Assembly (NCBI RefSeq): GCF_000003815.2
Contig: NC_049995.1
Span: forward strand, 9,125,802 to 9,157,590
Direction: 5' to 3'
DNA: 31,789 nucleotides
Source of the DNA: Branchiostoma floridae
Lineage: Eukaryota; Chordata; Leptocardii; Amphioxiformes; Branchiostomatidae
The notes under the pieces: generated by a model
What the model was told of the DNA's origin: nothing
The model's input: the letters and a program-made list of their open reading frames with translations, nothing else
The model's database searches: none
In this document: in pieces, positions 30,981-31,789 of the stretch
Layout: every line of letters starts with the position of its first letter
Numbering within the stretch: position 1 is the stretch's first letter
Made by a program: the position numbers and the translations under genes

Positions 30981-31789
30981 TATAAAAGAATGTCACGATG
31001 TATGTAATGTATGTAATGATTAATATCTTTTCAATAAGGCTTGAAGAAGAATAAAGTACCTTGGTCCAATCCCCATATGTTTTGTCTATGTACTGAAAAC
31101 AGCTTAAGGATTATCAACCCTAACCTTGACTCAACCCCTAAGCAATAAAAAGCCTTCAGTAGCAAAACAAGGAATTTACCGAGAACAAATCCAGTGTCTA
31201 CATGTACTGTTACAGATTTATGATTTAAACCTTGTCTATTTTGACCTAGAAAAGTTATATAATCTTTCACTTTCCAGATCGACTCCAGTAAATCACTTAA
31301 TTCTGCTAAATATAGTCTCAGAAGATGCCCCGGTAAATGATTTATTTATAGATAAGTAATGCTACTCAGGAAGGCGTCCCAGAATCATGGTCTGAAGTGA
31401 CACGTCTATACCACTAACCATGGAGCTAGTGTCATTCCATCGGGTAATGCAGGGTACGAAATTATTACTTTTCTTCTTTTTGGAATAAGGTCATGTTGAT
31501 TTGATTATATGGATTACATCCTATGGGAACCCCAAAACTGACGCGAGCGTGCGAATAAAAAGGGTTGGCTAAAAAGTTGCCTTCATTATAAAACCGTGGC
31601 TATAGCTAAGTTGTCAGAAAAGTTGAACATTGACGAAATACAATAATAGAGTCTTCATTTTTGTCCAATTACAATTGGAATTGACTTAAGCATTCTATGA
31701 CATTAGTATCCGTTTTCCGGTAATTTTGCAATCTACGGCATGTAGTTGCTTACAGTGTGGTTTAAAGAGTTTTTTGTCTTTTTTGAAAC
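30981..31789. other. No gene recognised to the window end
   Basis: AT-rich with short open frames. Only the tRNA-like segment at 31.37-31.43 kb stands out. Confidence 0.45.
31366..31432 (-). repeat. tRNA-like SINE head (minus strand), tentative
   Basis: The minus strand reads TAGCTCCATGGTTAGTGGTA then TAGACGTGTCACTTC, similar to a Pol III A-box and D-arm, then GATTCTGGGACGCC as a degraded B-box region. It does not fold as an intact tRNA. Confidence 0.3.

Overview
This is a eukaryotic, almost certainly animal, genomic window. It holds no bacterial-style gene clusters. Coding sequence is confined to one small split gene with GT-AG introns, and the rest is AT-rich non-coding DNA full of short inverted repeats, microsatellites and decayed transposable elements. 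The frequent TACATGTA-type words and several repeat types resemble what I remember of amphioxus (Branchiostoma). That assignment is recollection, not a search result.

The one gene I can support in full is on the minus strand: a complete PTP4A/PRL-type (protein tyrosine phosphatase IVA) gene. Its five coding exons lie at 9138-9031, 8463-8371, 7594-7464, 6702-6628 and 6040-5923. They join in frame into 174 residues, with the HCVAGLGR active site, the WPFDDG general-acid loop and a C-terminal CCVQ prenylation box. The ATG exon is preceded by a plausible 3' splice site at 9181, which implies an upstream non-coding exon. About 14 kb upstream, at 23.43-23.60 kb, is a CpG-rich segment with a perfect CRE, a perfect NRF1 site and a minus-strand GTGAGT donor. 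It is the best candidate for that gene's distal promoter and leader exon. A further possible small exon is at 17537-17461.

Layout: 1-5.7 kb has no recognised gene, only a GC-rich patch near 2.1 kb and G-run tracts. 5.8-9.5 kb is the phosphatase gene, with a 174-bp fold-back element inserted 19 bp inside intron 2. 9.5-23 kb is inferred intron or intergenic sequence with nested repeats: a repeat interrupted by a second repeat at 13.1-13.6 kb, and a 1.15-kb element with 9-bp terminal inverted repeats and 5-bp target duplications at 20.6-21.8 kb that contains a smaller TA-flanked element. 23-24.3 kb is the promoter candidate, followed by a 659-bp element with a TTA target duplication. 24.3-31.8 kb is repeat-rich: a 28-bp perfect palindrome, a duplicated unit split by a retrotransposon tail, long GT/GA/CG tracts, two copies of one MITE family, a CG-rich element with a CpG-decayed relative at 19.9 kb, and an RFX X-box.

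I found no new molecular system. The most interesting content is the repeat archaeology (insertion junctions that can be read by eye) and the distal promoter hypothesis for PTP4A.
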